Shown here one piece after another: positions 27,741 to 36,093 of a stretch of 64,000 nucleotides of DNA. Numbering within the stretch: the stretch's first letter is position 1; every line of letters begins with the position of its first letter. The translations under genes were made by a program, and so were the position numbers. The stretch is from Deltaproteobacteria bacterium. Its GTDB lineage: Bacteria > Myxococcota > XYA12-FULL-58-9. The stretch lies in the NCBI GenBank assembly GCA_016218825.1, contig JACRCV010000101.1, positions 1 through 64,000 on the forward strand, written 5' to 3'. Below the pieces are notes generated by a model. It made no database searches and was not told the DNA's origin. It saw only the letters and a list, made by a program, of their open reading frames with translations.

Positions 27741-28784
27741 TCAGACGTCGAGTTCGACGTAGCGCGCGGCGCCGACCCCAGGAACGTCCCTCTGCAGGGG
27801 GGCCGCACGGGTCTGGGCGCCGCCACGGAATCCGCACACGCTGAACGCCGGCTCCTCCGCCTGATCGCGTCGGAATGGCCCCGCGTGAATCACCTGCACC
27901 GGCAGGATCATAGGCCCGTTGCTCGCGCGGCGGCGAGTCGTGATCAACGAGAAATGAGGGCGTCGGGCCGTCTGGCCCGTTTTCAACACCCACGGCGCGA
28001 CCAGGCCCCGCCCCGACCGCTTGCTCGCACTCCAGTAGGGCTTGTGCGACGGGTGCAACATCACCCAGGGGTTGCGAAACACCGGCGGGATGTCCTCGGC
28101 GCCCCACGCGTGCCGCAGCCGCGCCCGGGCATTGCCGACGGCGTCGAAGATCCGCGCCTCGTTGCAGATGACCAGGACGAGCGAGACCTCTCGGTCGCCG
28201 TCCTTGAGCGTGATTGTCCCGAACCCGCGGTTCATCTCGCCCAGAACCTGCGCGACCTTCGCCTTCGGCGGCCCGGACTCGAAGACGTACTGGCCTTCAC
28301 GAATCTCCTTGAACCCCGCTGCCGTTGCGAGGAGCCATCGGTGCGGCCGCATGGCGCGCGGTTGAATCGGCCACTCCAGTAGCACGGGTCTTCCCGCGGC
28401 CGTGAAGATCGCGCGCGCGATCTCACGCGGAGGGTCCTCGTTCGTCCACGGCTCCGTAGTCGCTCCGAGGCGGATCCTCGTCCCCGCGCAGAGCACGAGG
28501 TCCGTGGTCATGGCCCCGTGAAACGTGGTCAGACTCGCGAGCAGTTCCTCGTGCGTGATCGAGCGCCCGAAGCGGTCGTCATGCCCCCAGGCCAGCGCGC
28601 CGACCTTCATCGCGGCGTTGGGCAACGTCACCGAGGTGCCTCGGTTGCTGCTCGGAGGAGGATGCCCCGTGCCCTTCCTGCGCGCCTTCTTCGAGTCCTG
28701 ATCCTCGCCCACGTCGATTCTCGAGTTCGCTCGCCTGATCTCCCTGGCCCCTGTGCCTCCGAGGTCCGGCAGCCGCGCCGACAT
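27741..28784 (-). CDS. Hypothetical protein, possibly nitrilase-fold
   Basis: 347 residues from the ATG at 28784; an ATG at 28610 (MKVGALAWGHDDRFG) would give 289. Features include AMTTDLVLCAGTRI, PVLLEWPIQ, FGTITLKDGDREVSLVLVIC with NEARIFD after it, FRNPWVMLHPSHKPYWSASK and RPHFSLITTRR. The order of an early strand, a Gly-rich segment and a Cys in VLVICNEA recalls carbon-nitrogen hydrolases, where the Cys is the nucleophile. The Glu and Lys of the catalytic triad cannot be assigned with confidence. Signal and membrane segments are absent. It stands alone, with 204 bases to the TerB-like gene and 253 bases of unassigned sequence upstream. Confidence 0.5.
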   Translation of the reverse strand: MSARLPDLGGTGAREIRRANSRIDVGEDQDSKKARRKGTGHPPPSSNRGTSVTLPNAAMKVGALAWGHDDRFGRSITHEELLASLTTFHGAMTTDLVLCAGTRIRLGATTEPWTNEDPPREIARAIFTAAGRPVLLEWPIQPRAMRPHRWLLATAAGFKEIREGQYVFESGPPKAKVAQVLGEMNRGFGTITLKDGDREVSLVLVICNEARIFDAVGNARARLRHAWGAEDIPPVFRNPWVMLHPSHKPYWSASKRSGRGLVAPWVLKTGQTARRPHFSLITTRRRASNGPMILPVQVIHAGPFRRDQAEEPAFSVCGFRGGAQTRAAPLQRDVPGVGAARYVELDV

Positions 28785-29037
28785 ACAGCATCGCCTGCGC
28801 AGTGTCGATGGGCCGACTCGCGCCCGAGGAGGGCAGTCAGATCCGCGGACCCATTGGCCGGGTCGCCGGTCGTCGCGGTACGGGCATTCTCCCCCGCGGC
28901 GTTGGAGTTCACCGGGGTCGCCAGCGACGGGAGGGCGCGGCGTGCACGGCGCGAGGCTCGCCTGCTCGCGAGGTCCGCAGGGGAATCGTTTTGGCCGCGT
29001 GCACCGTGTCGGCCGCGGCCCCACCATTCCCCGCCTG

Positions 29038-29601
29038 TCATCGCGTCGGCAGGTTCTGCTCCCGCAGGATCGCCTCCGCGAACGAGTACACCACGATCTT
29101 CCCACCCACCCGCACGATGCGGGGCCGCGCCACGTGGGTGAGCCACGCGACGCGCCAGGCGCGGTAGTCCTCGACGGCGCCCGGGTCTATGAGGCCGATC
29201 TCGGCCTCGTAGGCCCGGACGCTGGCGAGGACACGTGTGGTCTCGTCCTCGAAGATATCCGTAGTCTCGGCGATGAAGGTCGCCTCGTCCTCGTTCGAGA
29301 GGGTGGGCATCTCCTCGTCGCGATCCTCGAACATCCGTGGGAAGCGCGCGAGGTACGCGGCGACCCTCGCCTCGGTGTCGCCCCCGGTGACCCCCATCAC
29401 GCCCGCGCAGATCTGGTACCAGGCCTGCGCCTCTACGACGGCACGGACTCTGGCCGCGGTGAGGCCGGTCTCGATGATTGCGCGTGCGATCGCCGCCTCG
29501 TCGTTGAACATCGGGACCGTGTCCGCGGTCACCGGCACGGCGGTCCGCGCAGTGTCGCGGACCGGCGCCTGCGGGAGACTCGTGCGGGTCATGTCACTCA
29601 T
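29038..29601 (-). CDS. Hypothetical protein
   Basis: 187 residues from an ATG with a good ribosome-binding site (GGAG, 7 bases upstream). After a Thr/Pro-rich start (SDMTRTSLPQAPVRDTART) the protein is acidic and helical (EARVAAYLARFPRMFEDRDE, FIAETTDIFEDETTRVLASV). No family is recognised. It lies in the first part of the accessory island among other orphan genes, consistent with mobile-element cargo. Confidence 0.55.
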   Translation of the reverse strand: MSDMTRTSLPQAPVRDTARTAVPVTADTVPMFNDEAAIARAIIETGLTAARVRAVVEAQAWYQICAGVMGVTGGDTEARVAAYLARFPRMFEDRDEEMPTLSNEDEATFIAETTDIFEDETTRVLASVRAYEAEIGLIDPGAVEDYRAWRVAWLTHVARPRIVRVGGKIVVYSFAEAILREQNLPTR

Positions 29602-29846
29602 GGGGATGCTCCTTCGGGTGTTGTCAGGGACCAACGAACGCAACCAACCGCGCGTCGGCGCGGCGGTAGGAGAGGTGCGGCGGGCCGGCCGGGCAGCGCA
29701 GAACCGTCCGATGAAGGTCGCGCCCAGAGGACACAGACCAGGGACCCATGTATTGCCCAGGTCGGAGTCGCTCCGTGGAGCGTGGCTCGTCGAGCATCCG
29801 GGCCCGCGAACCCGGCCGACCGCCGCGTGGAGATGTCACCGCGCGC

Positions 29847-30473
29847 CTACGCAGCCCCGAGGCCCTCGGTGGTCCACGGGAAGGCGATCGCGTCGGCTAC
29901 CTCGTCCAAGGTCATCCGCGCGAGTACCTCCAGCGTGAGCCCGAGCGCCACGATTTCACGACGATCGGCGTACTCATCGGCAGGCACCGCGCAGTGGGTC
30001 TCACCGCGCTCGAACGCCTCGATCGCTTCCCCCTGTTCGTTCAGGCGGTGCCACCGGTTGTGCTCGACGAGGTACTTCTCCCGCTCCGCAAGACTGTCGC
30101 GGTCAAGCTCAGCCGCTCCCCCGCAGCGAATCTGGTAGCCCGGCGTGAGGTAGTCACCCTCATCGTGGAGAGTGACCGTGGCGGTCGGCAGGCGCCGCGA
30201 TAGCCAGGTCACGTACCTCGTGATGAGGACAGCGTTCCACTCGTCGTCGGCCACCTTGGTGAATCCGCTTGCGATCGGGGCATGCCGAAACTTGAACAGC
30301 GATTCGTCCTCGCGTTGGCGGCGTTCGTGTTCGTCAAGGTGCCGGAGCGAGGGCCACTCGCAGGTCCAGGTGAAGCGGTAGATGAGAAGTTCTTGCGCGA
30401 TGCGGATCTCCCGTTCGGCCTCCCGGTAGTTCTTACGGTCGTCGTAGATGTCGTAGTGAAGGGTTCGTCCCAT
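29847..30473 (-). CDS. Hypothetical protein
   Basis: 208 residues, soluble. The N-terminus MGRTLHYDIYDDRKNYREAE is a distinctive opening. The middle holds WNAVLITRYVTWLSRRLP and DEGDYLTPGYQIRCGG, and later text is charged (AELDRDSLAEREKYLVEHN). Residue composition suggests a small alpha/beta protein often carried on phages and plasmids, but I cannot name a family. The start was chosen at MGRTLHYD because upstream in-frame sequence loses coding character. Confidence 0.55.
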   Translation of the reverse strand: MGRTLHYDIYDDRKNYREAEREIRIAQELLIYRFTWTCEWPSLRHLDEHERRQREDESLFKFRHAPIASGFTKVADDEWNAVLITRYVTWLSRRLPTATVTLHDEGDYLTPGYQIRCGGAAELDRDSLAEREKYLVEHNRWHRLNEQGEAIEAFERGETHCAVPADEYADRREIVALGLTLEVLARMTLDEVADAIAFPWTTEGLGAA

Positions 30474-30684
30474 AGAGATGGTGGTTCGTGAATCAGTGGG
30501 GCCCGATGCGCGAACGAACGCAGCTCCTCGGAACGACCTCCTTCCATGGGCCTGCGACGACGTTGTGGATGGCATCTCCGTCACGTAGATGGCGCGGTGC
30601 GGCGATTCGTGGCAGGTGTGTCGACGCATCGAGTGGGACATGGCGGGCGAGCCATGCGGCGCGGGCGAACCCGTCGCCCACCGG

Positions 30685-31968
30685 TTACGCGATCTGCGCG
30701 GGGATCTCGACGCGCAGCTTCACGAGTTCCGCGCAGAGCCGCGACCACTGCGCCCGCGTGTAGCCGTCGAACGCGGTCCGGGGCGGCGCGTGGGTGATCC
30801 AGCGGATGACGCTCCCGTCCGCGCCGTCGTCCTGCACGAGCGTGATGAAGGTGTGGCGCATCGCGTGCTGGTGGCGGTGGCCGATCCCGATCCGCTTGCA
30901 GTCGCGCCCGAGGTCGCGGTTGTGGCGGTTGGTGTTGCGCACCTTGCCGTACTGGTTGGGCACGACGAGGTCCTCGCGCACGGGCGCGCGACCCATGTAG
31001 GCCGCCCAGCCCGACGCCTTCCAGGCGTCGAGGATCACGGCGAGCGTCGGGTGCACGGGCACGAGCTTCACCGCCGCGGTCTTCGTCTGCGCCTCGCGCA
31101 GGGACACGCTCTTCACGGCGCGCGCGATGGTAAGCCGCCCGAGGGGCTGCATCGCGGCGTCGTAGTCCTTCCAGCGCAGCACGGCGAGCTCGCCCACCCG
31201 CAGCCCGGTCAGGAACTGGAGCGCGTACGACACGCGCCGCACCGGGAGGATGCGCGGGTCGGTCACGAGCCGCACGATCTCGTCGCGCTGGTAGAGCCAG
31301 CCCTGGCGCGCGAGCGGGTCCTTGTCCTCGATCGCCGGGAGACGCCCGCGGATCGGCGCGCAGGGGTTCGCGGGGAGCAGCTCCTCGATCACCGCGGCGT
31401 CGAGCGCCCGGCGCACGACGTCGTAGACGTTGCGGACCGAGCGCGGGGCGAGCGTGCCGCCGCGCTCGGAGGGGCGGTCCTGGAGCCAGCGGATGAAGGC
31501 GAGGATGTGCTTCGGCTTCAGGTCGCCGACGGGCATCGCCGCGACGGGCGCGGGCGCGAGATAGTGCTCGATCACGCGCGTGTCCTTCGGCGCGGACTCG
31601 TAGCGCTGCGTGGCGATCCAGCTCCGCGCGAACTCGATCAGCGTCACGCCGAGCAGGCGCGCGGCCTCCTCGGTGCCCTTCGGCTCCGGCACGGACGCCG
31701 CGGTCGTCGCCGTCGCGGGCGTCGTGGGCACGGGCTTCGCCGCGCCCGGGAGCCGCGCGTCGCGCTCGGGGTCCCACTCCCCCGCGTCGTAGCGGCGCTG
31801 GAGCTCGGCGGCGACGGCGCGGGCGTGCGTGATGTCGACGGGCACGCCGTCGCTGCGCGGGGGGCACGGACGGACCCACCGGTCCTTCGACGTACCGGGG
31901 CGCAGCGAGACGGCGATGTAGAAGACGCCGCGCTTGGTGTACGCGCTGCCGGTCCGCGGGCGAGTCAT
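30685..31968 (-). CDS. Tyrosine recombinase (integrase)
   Basis: 427 residues. The N-terminal ~90 residues (GSAYTKRGVFYIAVSLRPGT) resemble an arm-DNA-binding domain. A core-binding helical domain follows (~110-230). The catalytic domain has Arg in TGLRVGELAVLRW (~258), HAMRHTFI with the His-x-x-Arg pair (~370) and a Tyr in FDGYTRAQW (~400). The usual LGH motif before the Tyr is changed to WITHAPPR, but the catalytic His position is kept. The start overlaps the stop of a small DNA-binding gene upstream (ATGA), an int/xis arrangement. It could integrate this part of the island; no partner attachment site was identified. Confidence 0.88.
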   Translation of the reverse strand: MTRPRTGSAYTKRGVFYIAVSLRPGTSKDRWVRPCPPRSDGVPVDITHARAVAAELQRRYDAGEWDPERDARLPGAAKPVPTTPATATTAASVPEPKGTEEAARLLGVTLIEFARSWIATQRYESAPKDTRVIEHYLAPAPVAAMPVGDLKPKHILAFIRWLQDRPSERGGTLAPRSVRNVYDVVRRALDAAVIEELLPANPCAPIRGRLPAIEDKDPLARQGWLYQRDEIVRLVTDPRILPVRRVSYALQFLTGLRVGELAVLRWKDYDAAMQPLGRLTIARAVKSVSLREAQTKTAAVKLVPVHPTLAVILDAWKASGWAAYMGRAPVREDLVVPNQYGKVRNTNRHNRDLGRDCKRIGIGHRHQHAMRHTFITLVQDDGADGSVIRWITHAPPRTAFDGYTRAQWSRLCAELVKLRVEIPAQIA

Positions 31969-32288
31969 CGACGAGGCCTCCGGTCGGCCATGATGAGATC
32001 GGCGACGGCATCGGCCACCGCGACGCGACCGGCCCTTGCGTCGTTCGGACGCGGTGTCGCATCGGCGGAAATCCCAGCCACGGCCTTGTCGACTTCGGCC
32101 GGGGACACCCACCGCAACTTCCCGTCGGCCCGGATCGTCACGCCCCGGCGGCGGCACCAGCGGCGGAACGCCAGCGCGTTGCGGAACCCCCGGACGCGGG
32201 CCTCGTGCGCAAGCAGCACCCACTGCGGCGGTGCGGGCGCGGAACCGGTTGTCGCGGTGTCCAACATGGAACTCGGTGCAGCATCCAT
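31965..32288 (-). CDS. Excisionase-like small DNA-binding protein
   Basis: 107 residues from the ATG at 32288; another ATG at 32267 is possible. The core FRRWCRRRGVTIRADGKLRW, with VSPAEVDKAVAG after it, is the winged-helix layout of excisionase/MerR-like adaptors: a helix-turn-helix followed by a basic wing. It overlaps the integrase start by 4 bases and is on the same strand, which is the usual position of recombination-directionality factors. The first ~35 residues are low complexity. The role in directing excision is inference from position. Confidence 0.6.
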   Translation of the reverse strand: MDAAPSSMLDTATTGSAPAPPQWVLLAHEARVRGFRNALAFRRWCRRRGVTIRADGKLRWVSPAEVDKAVAGISADATPRPNDARAGRVAVADAVADLIMADRRPRR

Positions 32289-32664
32289 CGGAGACTCCGG
32301 GCGCAGACGCGCCTGCGAGGCGTCCCGAACAGGGGCCTCGTGGGAGAGGGTTTGCGGCAACGAGGGAGCGAGGAGCGCGCATCGTGCCCGCGCGGTGGCG
32401 AACGTGCCTCCGCGAGCCGGAGCAACGAGCGGCGCCGCGCGCATCGCGCGGGTCGGACCTCTCGTCGCACCGTCGTGCCACTACCGCGACGTCGCGATGC
32501 CGACGCGCCGTGGCGCGTACCGCACGGCACCCGCGAGCTCCGCGACTCGCCTGCTCGCGGCGACCCCACGCACCCAGCCGAATGGCGTCGGAGCACGAGA
32601 GCGCGGCGTGGTCGTCGAGACCGTGTCCGACGCCGGCGCCGGACGTCCACCGCGGCGGGGCGCG
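32289..32664. other. Intergenic region with no recognised gene
   Basis: No convincing coding region is visible, although long open frames occur by chance in this GC-rich sequence. If the neighbouring zinc-ribbon gene once belonged to a complete IS of the kind at 41229-43362, the missing ParB-like and IstB genes would have lain here. I see no recognisable trace of either and no terminal repeat on this side. Confidence 0.35.
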
Positions 32665-33297
32665 TTAGGGCTGCCGCCGCCGGGCGGGGTGCGCCGGACG
32701 ATCCGGAGATCGCCACCTCCGAGAGCGGGGGGGGTGCCCGGCGGCGGCGATCTCGTCTCGTTTGTGCGATTGAGCGTCTCCGTCACGATCTGCCTGATTC
32801 GCCGATGGATCGGCGCGGATATCGTCTCGTTTGTGCGATTGAGCGTCTCGTGCCGATTCGACTGGAATTGAAGCCTCATTGGCGCGGATCTCGTCTCGCT
32901 TCCGCGATTGAGCGTCTGGGGGCGAAATGGCTTGATTCGCCGCCGGGCGCGCGTGGATCTCGTCGCGCAGGGCCGAGACCAGATGGGCGAGCACGAGACG
33001 GAGCGCGACGGCGAGCGTGGGCCCCTCGATGCGGGTGAGGAGGTCGAGGTCGATGCGCGCGACGGGGTCGTTGCCCGGCGTCGAGGCGGCGCCCCGTGGA
33101 GGGGGCAGGACGCGCTCACGGAGGCGAGCTTCGAGGGCAAGCAGGGCGTTGTCGCGGTGCCAGCGCTTGCAGGAGCGGGCGTGGCGAGCGCGCTTGCACG
33201 CGGCGGCCCCACAGGTGCGCTGGCGGTCGCCGACGCGAGGGTGCGGGACGAAGCGCTTACGGCAGATGGAGCACGGGCGGGAGCGCACGCCCCGCAT
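32665..33297 (-). CDS. Zinc-ribbon protein of an IS, with 23-residue repeats
   Basis: 210 residues. The N-terminus has a Cys/His cluster, CSICRKRF...PHPRVGDRQRTC and AACKRARHARSCKRWHRDN, almost the same as in the zinc-ribbon protein inside the complete IS at 42739-43230. It probably binds zinc and DNA. The C-terminus consists of 23-residue repeats beginning DAQSxKRDEI/DDI, encoded by the 69-base tandem repeats listed separately. The flank at 33325-33428 matches the right end of the complete IS, so this is the surviving right part of a related, decayed element. Whether it is still expressed is unknown. Confidence 0.65.
   Translation of the reverse strand: MRGVRSRPCSICRKRFVPHPRVGDRQRTCGAAACKRARHARSCKRWHRDNALLALEARLRERVLPPPRGAASTPGNDPVARIDLDLLTRIEGPTLAVALRLVLAHLVSALRDEIHARPAANQAISPPDAQSRKRDEIRANEASIPVESARDAQSHKRDDIRADPSANQADRDGDAQSHKRDEIAAAGHPPRSRRWRSPDRPAHPARRRQP
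32749..33024. repeat. Four 69-base tandem repeats inside the zinc-ribbon gene
   Basis: Copies begin at about 32749, 32818, 32887 and 32956, each with GATCTCGTCTCG or a close variant (GATATCGTCTCG, GATCTCGTCGCG). In the first three, a GCGATTGAGCGTCT-type stretch follows about 17 bases later. The period is 69 bases, exactly 23 codons. The last copy is the most diverged. The same period and leading motif occur in the paralogous IS gene near 42763-42912, so the repeat belongs to the element family. Confidence 0.75.
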
Positions 33298-33327
33298 CCA
33301 GCCGGAGCGACGCGAGGAAGGGGTGGG

Positions 33328-33882
33328 TCAGTGCTCGCGAGCAGTGACCCAGGGGGGCGACCGAGGGGTCATGTCGAGGTGGACCACTGCTCGTGAGCAG
33401 GCCCCGGACCACCCGTCGTGAGCGTCAAAACTGAATCCGAGCCGCGCCACCTTCTCGTACCAGTCGGCGGCCTCACGGATCGACGCCAGCGCCTCCTCGA
33501 AGGAGGGCTGCGGCCACGGGGTGAACGCCCCCGTGTCCATGTTGATCATCCCGCCCTGCGCGCCTCCCTTCGGCTTCTCCTTCGCACCCGCGTAGCGTTG
33601 CTCCAGGCGGTCGGCGGTCTCGCGCAGCGTCGTCGCGAAGCGGAGCGCCTCTGCCGCGTCCATGTCGTCGTGCATGCGCCGGCAGGCGTCGCTCTCTCCG
33701 AGCGCGTCGAGGTTCTCCGCGGCCACCTTGCCACGCAAGGAGCAGCAGGTTCCCATCGGGCCGATGGGGAAGTCGTCGGAAGCGAACGGGCAGGTTGCAC
33801 GGGCGCAGTGGGTCATCCCCCGCGGTAGCGCAGCCGTTTCATCGAGGCGGTCGGTTGGTCGTGGAAGCAGATCGAGTCCCAT
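33328..33882 (-). CDS. Hypothetical Cys-containing protein, 3' end replaced by IS sequence
   Basis: 184 residues as read, but the last ~35 (from AHDGWSGACSRAV on) are encoded by the IS-remnant end, so the native C-terminus is lost. The genuine part has a compact Cys cluster, THCARATCPFASDDF and MGTCCSLRGKVAAENL, which could bind zinc or an iron-sulfur cluster. A helical region follows (ADRLEQRYAGAKEKPKG; SFEEALASIREAADWYEKV). No family is recognised. It may be a broken gene. There are 191 unassigned bases upstream before the CHAT fragment. Confidence 0.5.
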   Translation of the reverse strand: MGLDLLPRPTDRLDETAALPRGMTHCARATCPFASDDFPIGPMGTCCSLRGKVAAENLDALGESDACRRMHDDMDAAEALRFATTLRETADRLEQRYAGAKEKPKGGAQGGMINMDTGAFTPWPQPSFEEALASIREAADWYEKVARLGFSFDAHDGWSGACSRAVVHLDMTPRSPPWVTAREH

Positions 33883-34073
33883 AGAGTGGAGTGGTGAAGA
33901 ATCAGTTGGTCGGGCCGAACTGAACCCTCACGCTCGCTCCGGAACGCCGCTCCCTCGCGCACCTCCGGGTGTCACCCGTGGGAGTGCACGAGGGGGTGCC
34001 GTCGTGGCGCCAGCGACGGCGTGCGCCGACGCGGAGTCAGTGCGCCGGGCGCGCCGTCGACGGTGGCACGGGC

Positions 34074-34658
34074 CTACGAGTGACCGGAACGCGAAGCCGT
34101 CGGGCTCACGATCGCCCACGGTGAAGGAGCCGTCCCGTCGCCGTGCAGGACGAGATACCGTGAGTGGAGAGCGGGGTAGTCCTCGACGGCCCCGCGTGCG
34201 CTCCGGACCGCCGCGCGGACGGTGTGTCCCCCTCCGCCGGGCTCGACGAGTCGCTTCATCAAGGCGGTCCACAAGACCATCACGGCATCCGCGTGCTCCG
34301 CGCCGCGGTGGGGAAGAGGTACGTCCCAGGCGCAAGCGACGATCGCCGGGACACCGTTCGCCAGGAACGCCCTCAACAATCCCATCGCCTCAGCGCCGTG
34401 GGCCTCCGCCCCCCTGCCACCCGAGCAGGCCCCCGACAGCACGAGCTCGCACCGACGCAGGTCGACGCGCACGCCTCGCGGGTTGACCTGCGATGGCGGG
34501 AGAGGAACTCCCGTGGGGGTCTCGGCGCCGGGCAGCCAGAACCCGCCGTCGCGCACGACCGCGTCGGGGCGGATCAACTGCCAGTCCTCCTCCGGGTCCG
34601 CGGCGAGCGTGAAGCACGACCCGTCGAGCGAGAGTGCGTCGCCGACGACGAGCCCACC
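34074..34658 (-). pseudogene. CHAT-domain (caspase-like) protease, C-terminal fragment
   Basis: The frame encodes the end of a CHAT domain: CELVLSGACSGGRGAEAHGA with the catalytic Cys, EAMGLLRAFLANGVPAIVAC, AWDVPLPHR and HTVRAAVRSARGA. The reading frame stays protein-like upstream to about 34640 (ALSLDGSCFTLAADPEEDWQ) but has no ATG or GTG; only a TTG at 34577 could start it. It ends in a stop at 34661, exactly where the E2-like gene begins on the other strand. The His half of the catalytic dyad, which should lie some 20-40 residues further upstream, is missing. CHAT proteases act in bacterial defence and cell-death systems. I read this as a truncated gene cut at a recombination junction. Confidence 0.75.
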
Positions 34659-34660
34659 TC

Positions 34661-35119
34661 ATGACGGGAGGAAACTACCCGTACACCTCGCCCACGGCGA
34701 CCGTGCTCTCGCGGCCGTTCCCGTGGACGCCCCACGTGCACCCTCAGACGGGCATGGTGTGCATGGGAGAGGCATGGCGCCTGAGCGTCGGCCGCATGCT
34801 GTTCCCGCAGCTCATCGTGCACGTGATGCACTGCCTGAACTTCGACGAGCCGGACCGCGGCCCCAAGTACGTGGGCTGGAACGCCGAGGCGATCAACTAC
34901 TGGCGCCAGAAGCTGCACACGCAGCCGCTGCACCCCGATCTGCTGTACCCCGTGCTTCCCCTCGAACTCACGCACGGAATCCCGGCAGCAGGGAGCGGGA
35001 TGCGCATCCTCGGAGCCGCGACCCCCGAGGACGAGGGGGGCGGCTTCAGGTTCGTGCGGGCCGAGCCTAGCGAAGATGCGAGCGGCTTCCGGCTGCTCTC
35101 GCCGGAGGCGGCCCGATGA
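34661..35119 (+). CDS. E2/UBC-like ubiquitin-conjugating protein, N-terminally short
   Basis: 152 residues from the ATG; a GTG at 34634 would add nine residues that are the antisense of the CHAT frame. The sequence follows the E2 fold: NYPYTSPTATV matches the YP...P strand, HVHPQTGMVCMGEAWRLS the HPN...G.iC active-site segment with a Cys in the catalytic position, and WNAEAINYWRQKL the C-terminal helices. The N-terminal helix and first two strands of an E2 (~50 residues) are missing, because a stop lies at 34610. It overlaps the JAMM gene by 4 bases (ATGA). E2s carry a ubiquitin-like protein as a thioester; no Ubl or E1 gene is adjacent. The loss of the N-terminus makes activity uncertain. 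Confidence 0.75.
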   Translation: MTGGNYPYTSPTATVLSRPFPWTPHVHPQTGMVCMGEAWRLSVGRMLFPQLIVHVMHCLNFDEPDRGPKYVGWNAEAINYWRQKLHTQPLHPDLLYPVLPLELTHGIPAAGSGMRILGAATPEDEGGGFRFVRAEPSEDASGFRLLSPEAAR

Positions 35120-36093
35120 CCCCCTCGCAGGAGCGCGCGGAGACCTCCGCAGGCTTCCTGGTCGTCGCGCGCCACGACGAGCCCGTCACGCGGCGTGACC
35201 GCTCGCGAGCCCGCGCGGGCTGGCGGATCTTCCGCGGCGGCGACGGCTTCGAGGCCGCCATCGCGGAGGACGTCGCCGAGCGGCTCCTCGCGCTCTCCCG
35301 CGCGGCCGAGCCCAACGAGTGGTACGGCCTCCTCGTCGGACGCGTGCACGACGACGCGGAGGGGCGACACGTCGTGGTCGTCGGGGTCCTGATCGACGCC
35401 GACGCGCGGACGAGTCCCGGGGCGGCGGCGACGACCCCCGAGTCGGAGCTCGCGACGCGACAGCTCGCGGCGCGGCTCTTCCCCGACGCGGTCATCGTCG
35501 GGTGGACGCACGGGCACGTGCGTTGCGGCGCGCGGTACTCCCCGGTCGACCTCCAGAACCAGCGGACGTGGCGGCAGCCCCACGCGCTCGGGATCGTGTG
35601 CGACCCCTGGGACACGGTCGAGGGTCCCTTCGGCGTGTACCGCGGCCCGCAGTCCGAACGGCTCACGCCGGTCGGGTCGGGCGCGGCGGACGACGCGAGG
35701 CTCGTGATCGTCGGGCCCGCCGCGCCCACGGCGGCCCCGAGCGGCCCGACGCCGAAGCCTCCGCGGCGCGGGCGGCGGATTCGCATCCTGCCCGTCCTTC
35801 TCGTGATCGCGGCGACGCTCGGCACTTGGGCGACGCTCGCGACGCGCAGGCGCGTGGCGGGCCTCGCCGCCCGCGTCGACGCGCTCGAGAGACGCGCGCT
35901 CCAGGGCGCGACCCACGGCGTCGCCGCGCCCGCGCGCTCCCCCTCGTTTCGCACGGCGACGGCCCGCGCTCACCGGACGCACGAGCCGGACCGGCCTGCG
36001 CCCGTGCCGTCCGCGGAGGCCCCGAGGGCGCCGAACGATGGCCACGGTCTCGATGGCGGAGCGATGATCGATGCCAAGGGAGGGCCGTCGTGA
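35116..36093 (+). CDS. JAB/MPN+ metalloprotease (JAMM) with C-terminal membrane segment
   Basis: 325 residues. The JAMM zinc motif is complete: Glu in PNEWYGLLVG (~67), then WTHGHVRCGARYSPVDLQNQ with the His-x-His pair, seven residues, Ser-x-x-Asp (~132-145). Enzymes with this motif remove or process ubiquitin-like proteins. After the ~200-residue catalytic domain comes a Pro-rich linker, a transmembrane helix (ILPVLLVIAATLGTWATLA, ~235-253) and a short coiled-coil-like tail, which is unusual for a deubiquitinase and would tether it to the membrane. It is encoded between an E2-like gene and a small membrane protein with 4- and 1-base overlaps, so one operon is very likely. Confidence 0.88.
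   Translation: MTPSQERAETSAGFLVVARHDEPVTRRDRSRARAGWRIFRGGDGFEAAIAEDVAERLLALSRAAEPNEWYGLLVGRVHDDAEGRHVVVVGVLIDADARTSPGAAATTPESELATRQLAARLFPDAVIVGWTHGHVRCGARYSPVDLQNQRTWRQPHALGIVCDPWDTVEGPFGVYRGPQSERLTPVGSGAADDARLVIVGPAAPTAAPSGPTPKPPRRGRRIRILPVLLVIAATLGTWATLATRRRVAGLAARVDALERRALQGATHGVAAPARSPSFRTATARAHRTHEPDRPAPVPSAEAPRAPNDGHGLDGGAMIDAKGGPS

Larger units (their letters stand above)
32665..33428. mobile_element. Remnant of an IS related to the complete element at 41229-43362
   Basis: The right end is kept. A palindromic TGCTCGCGAGCAGTGACCC-type block (33325-33350) and CACTGCTCGTGAGCAG (about 33384-33399), followed by CGTCGTGAGCGTCA, align with the right end of the complete IS (CACTTCTCGTGAGCAG, then CTCGCGAGCGCCGACA). 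The zinc-ribbon gene next to it is also shared. The ParB-like and IstB genes and the left end are missing, so the element is probably immobile. Its insertion seems to have removed the 3' end of the neighbouring gene at 33882. The boundary near 33428 is approximate. Confidence 0.6.

Noticed and set aside
28628-29146. Minus-strand frame between two hypothetical genes
   Set aside because: Overlaps both neighbours, is Arg/Ala-rich and has no start with a ribosome site.
32749-33024. Possible CRISPR array
   Set aside because: The units are 69 bases apart and in frame with 23 codons. The sequences between the conserved parts are themselves similar, not unique spacers, and there is no cas gene.
35319-36092. 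In-frame extension of the small membrane protein upstream
   Set aside because: The extension is the +1 frame of the JAMM gene and is Arg-rich. The ATG on the JAMM stop gives a proper membrane protein.
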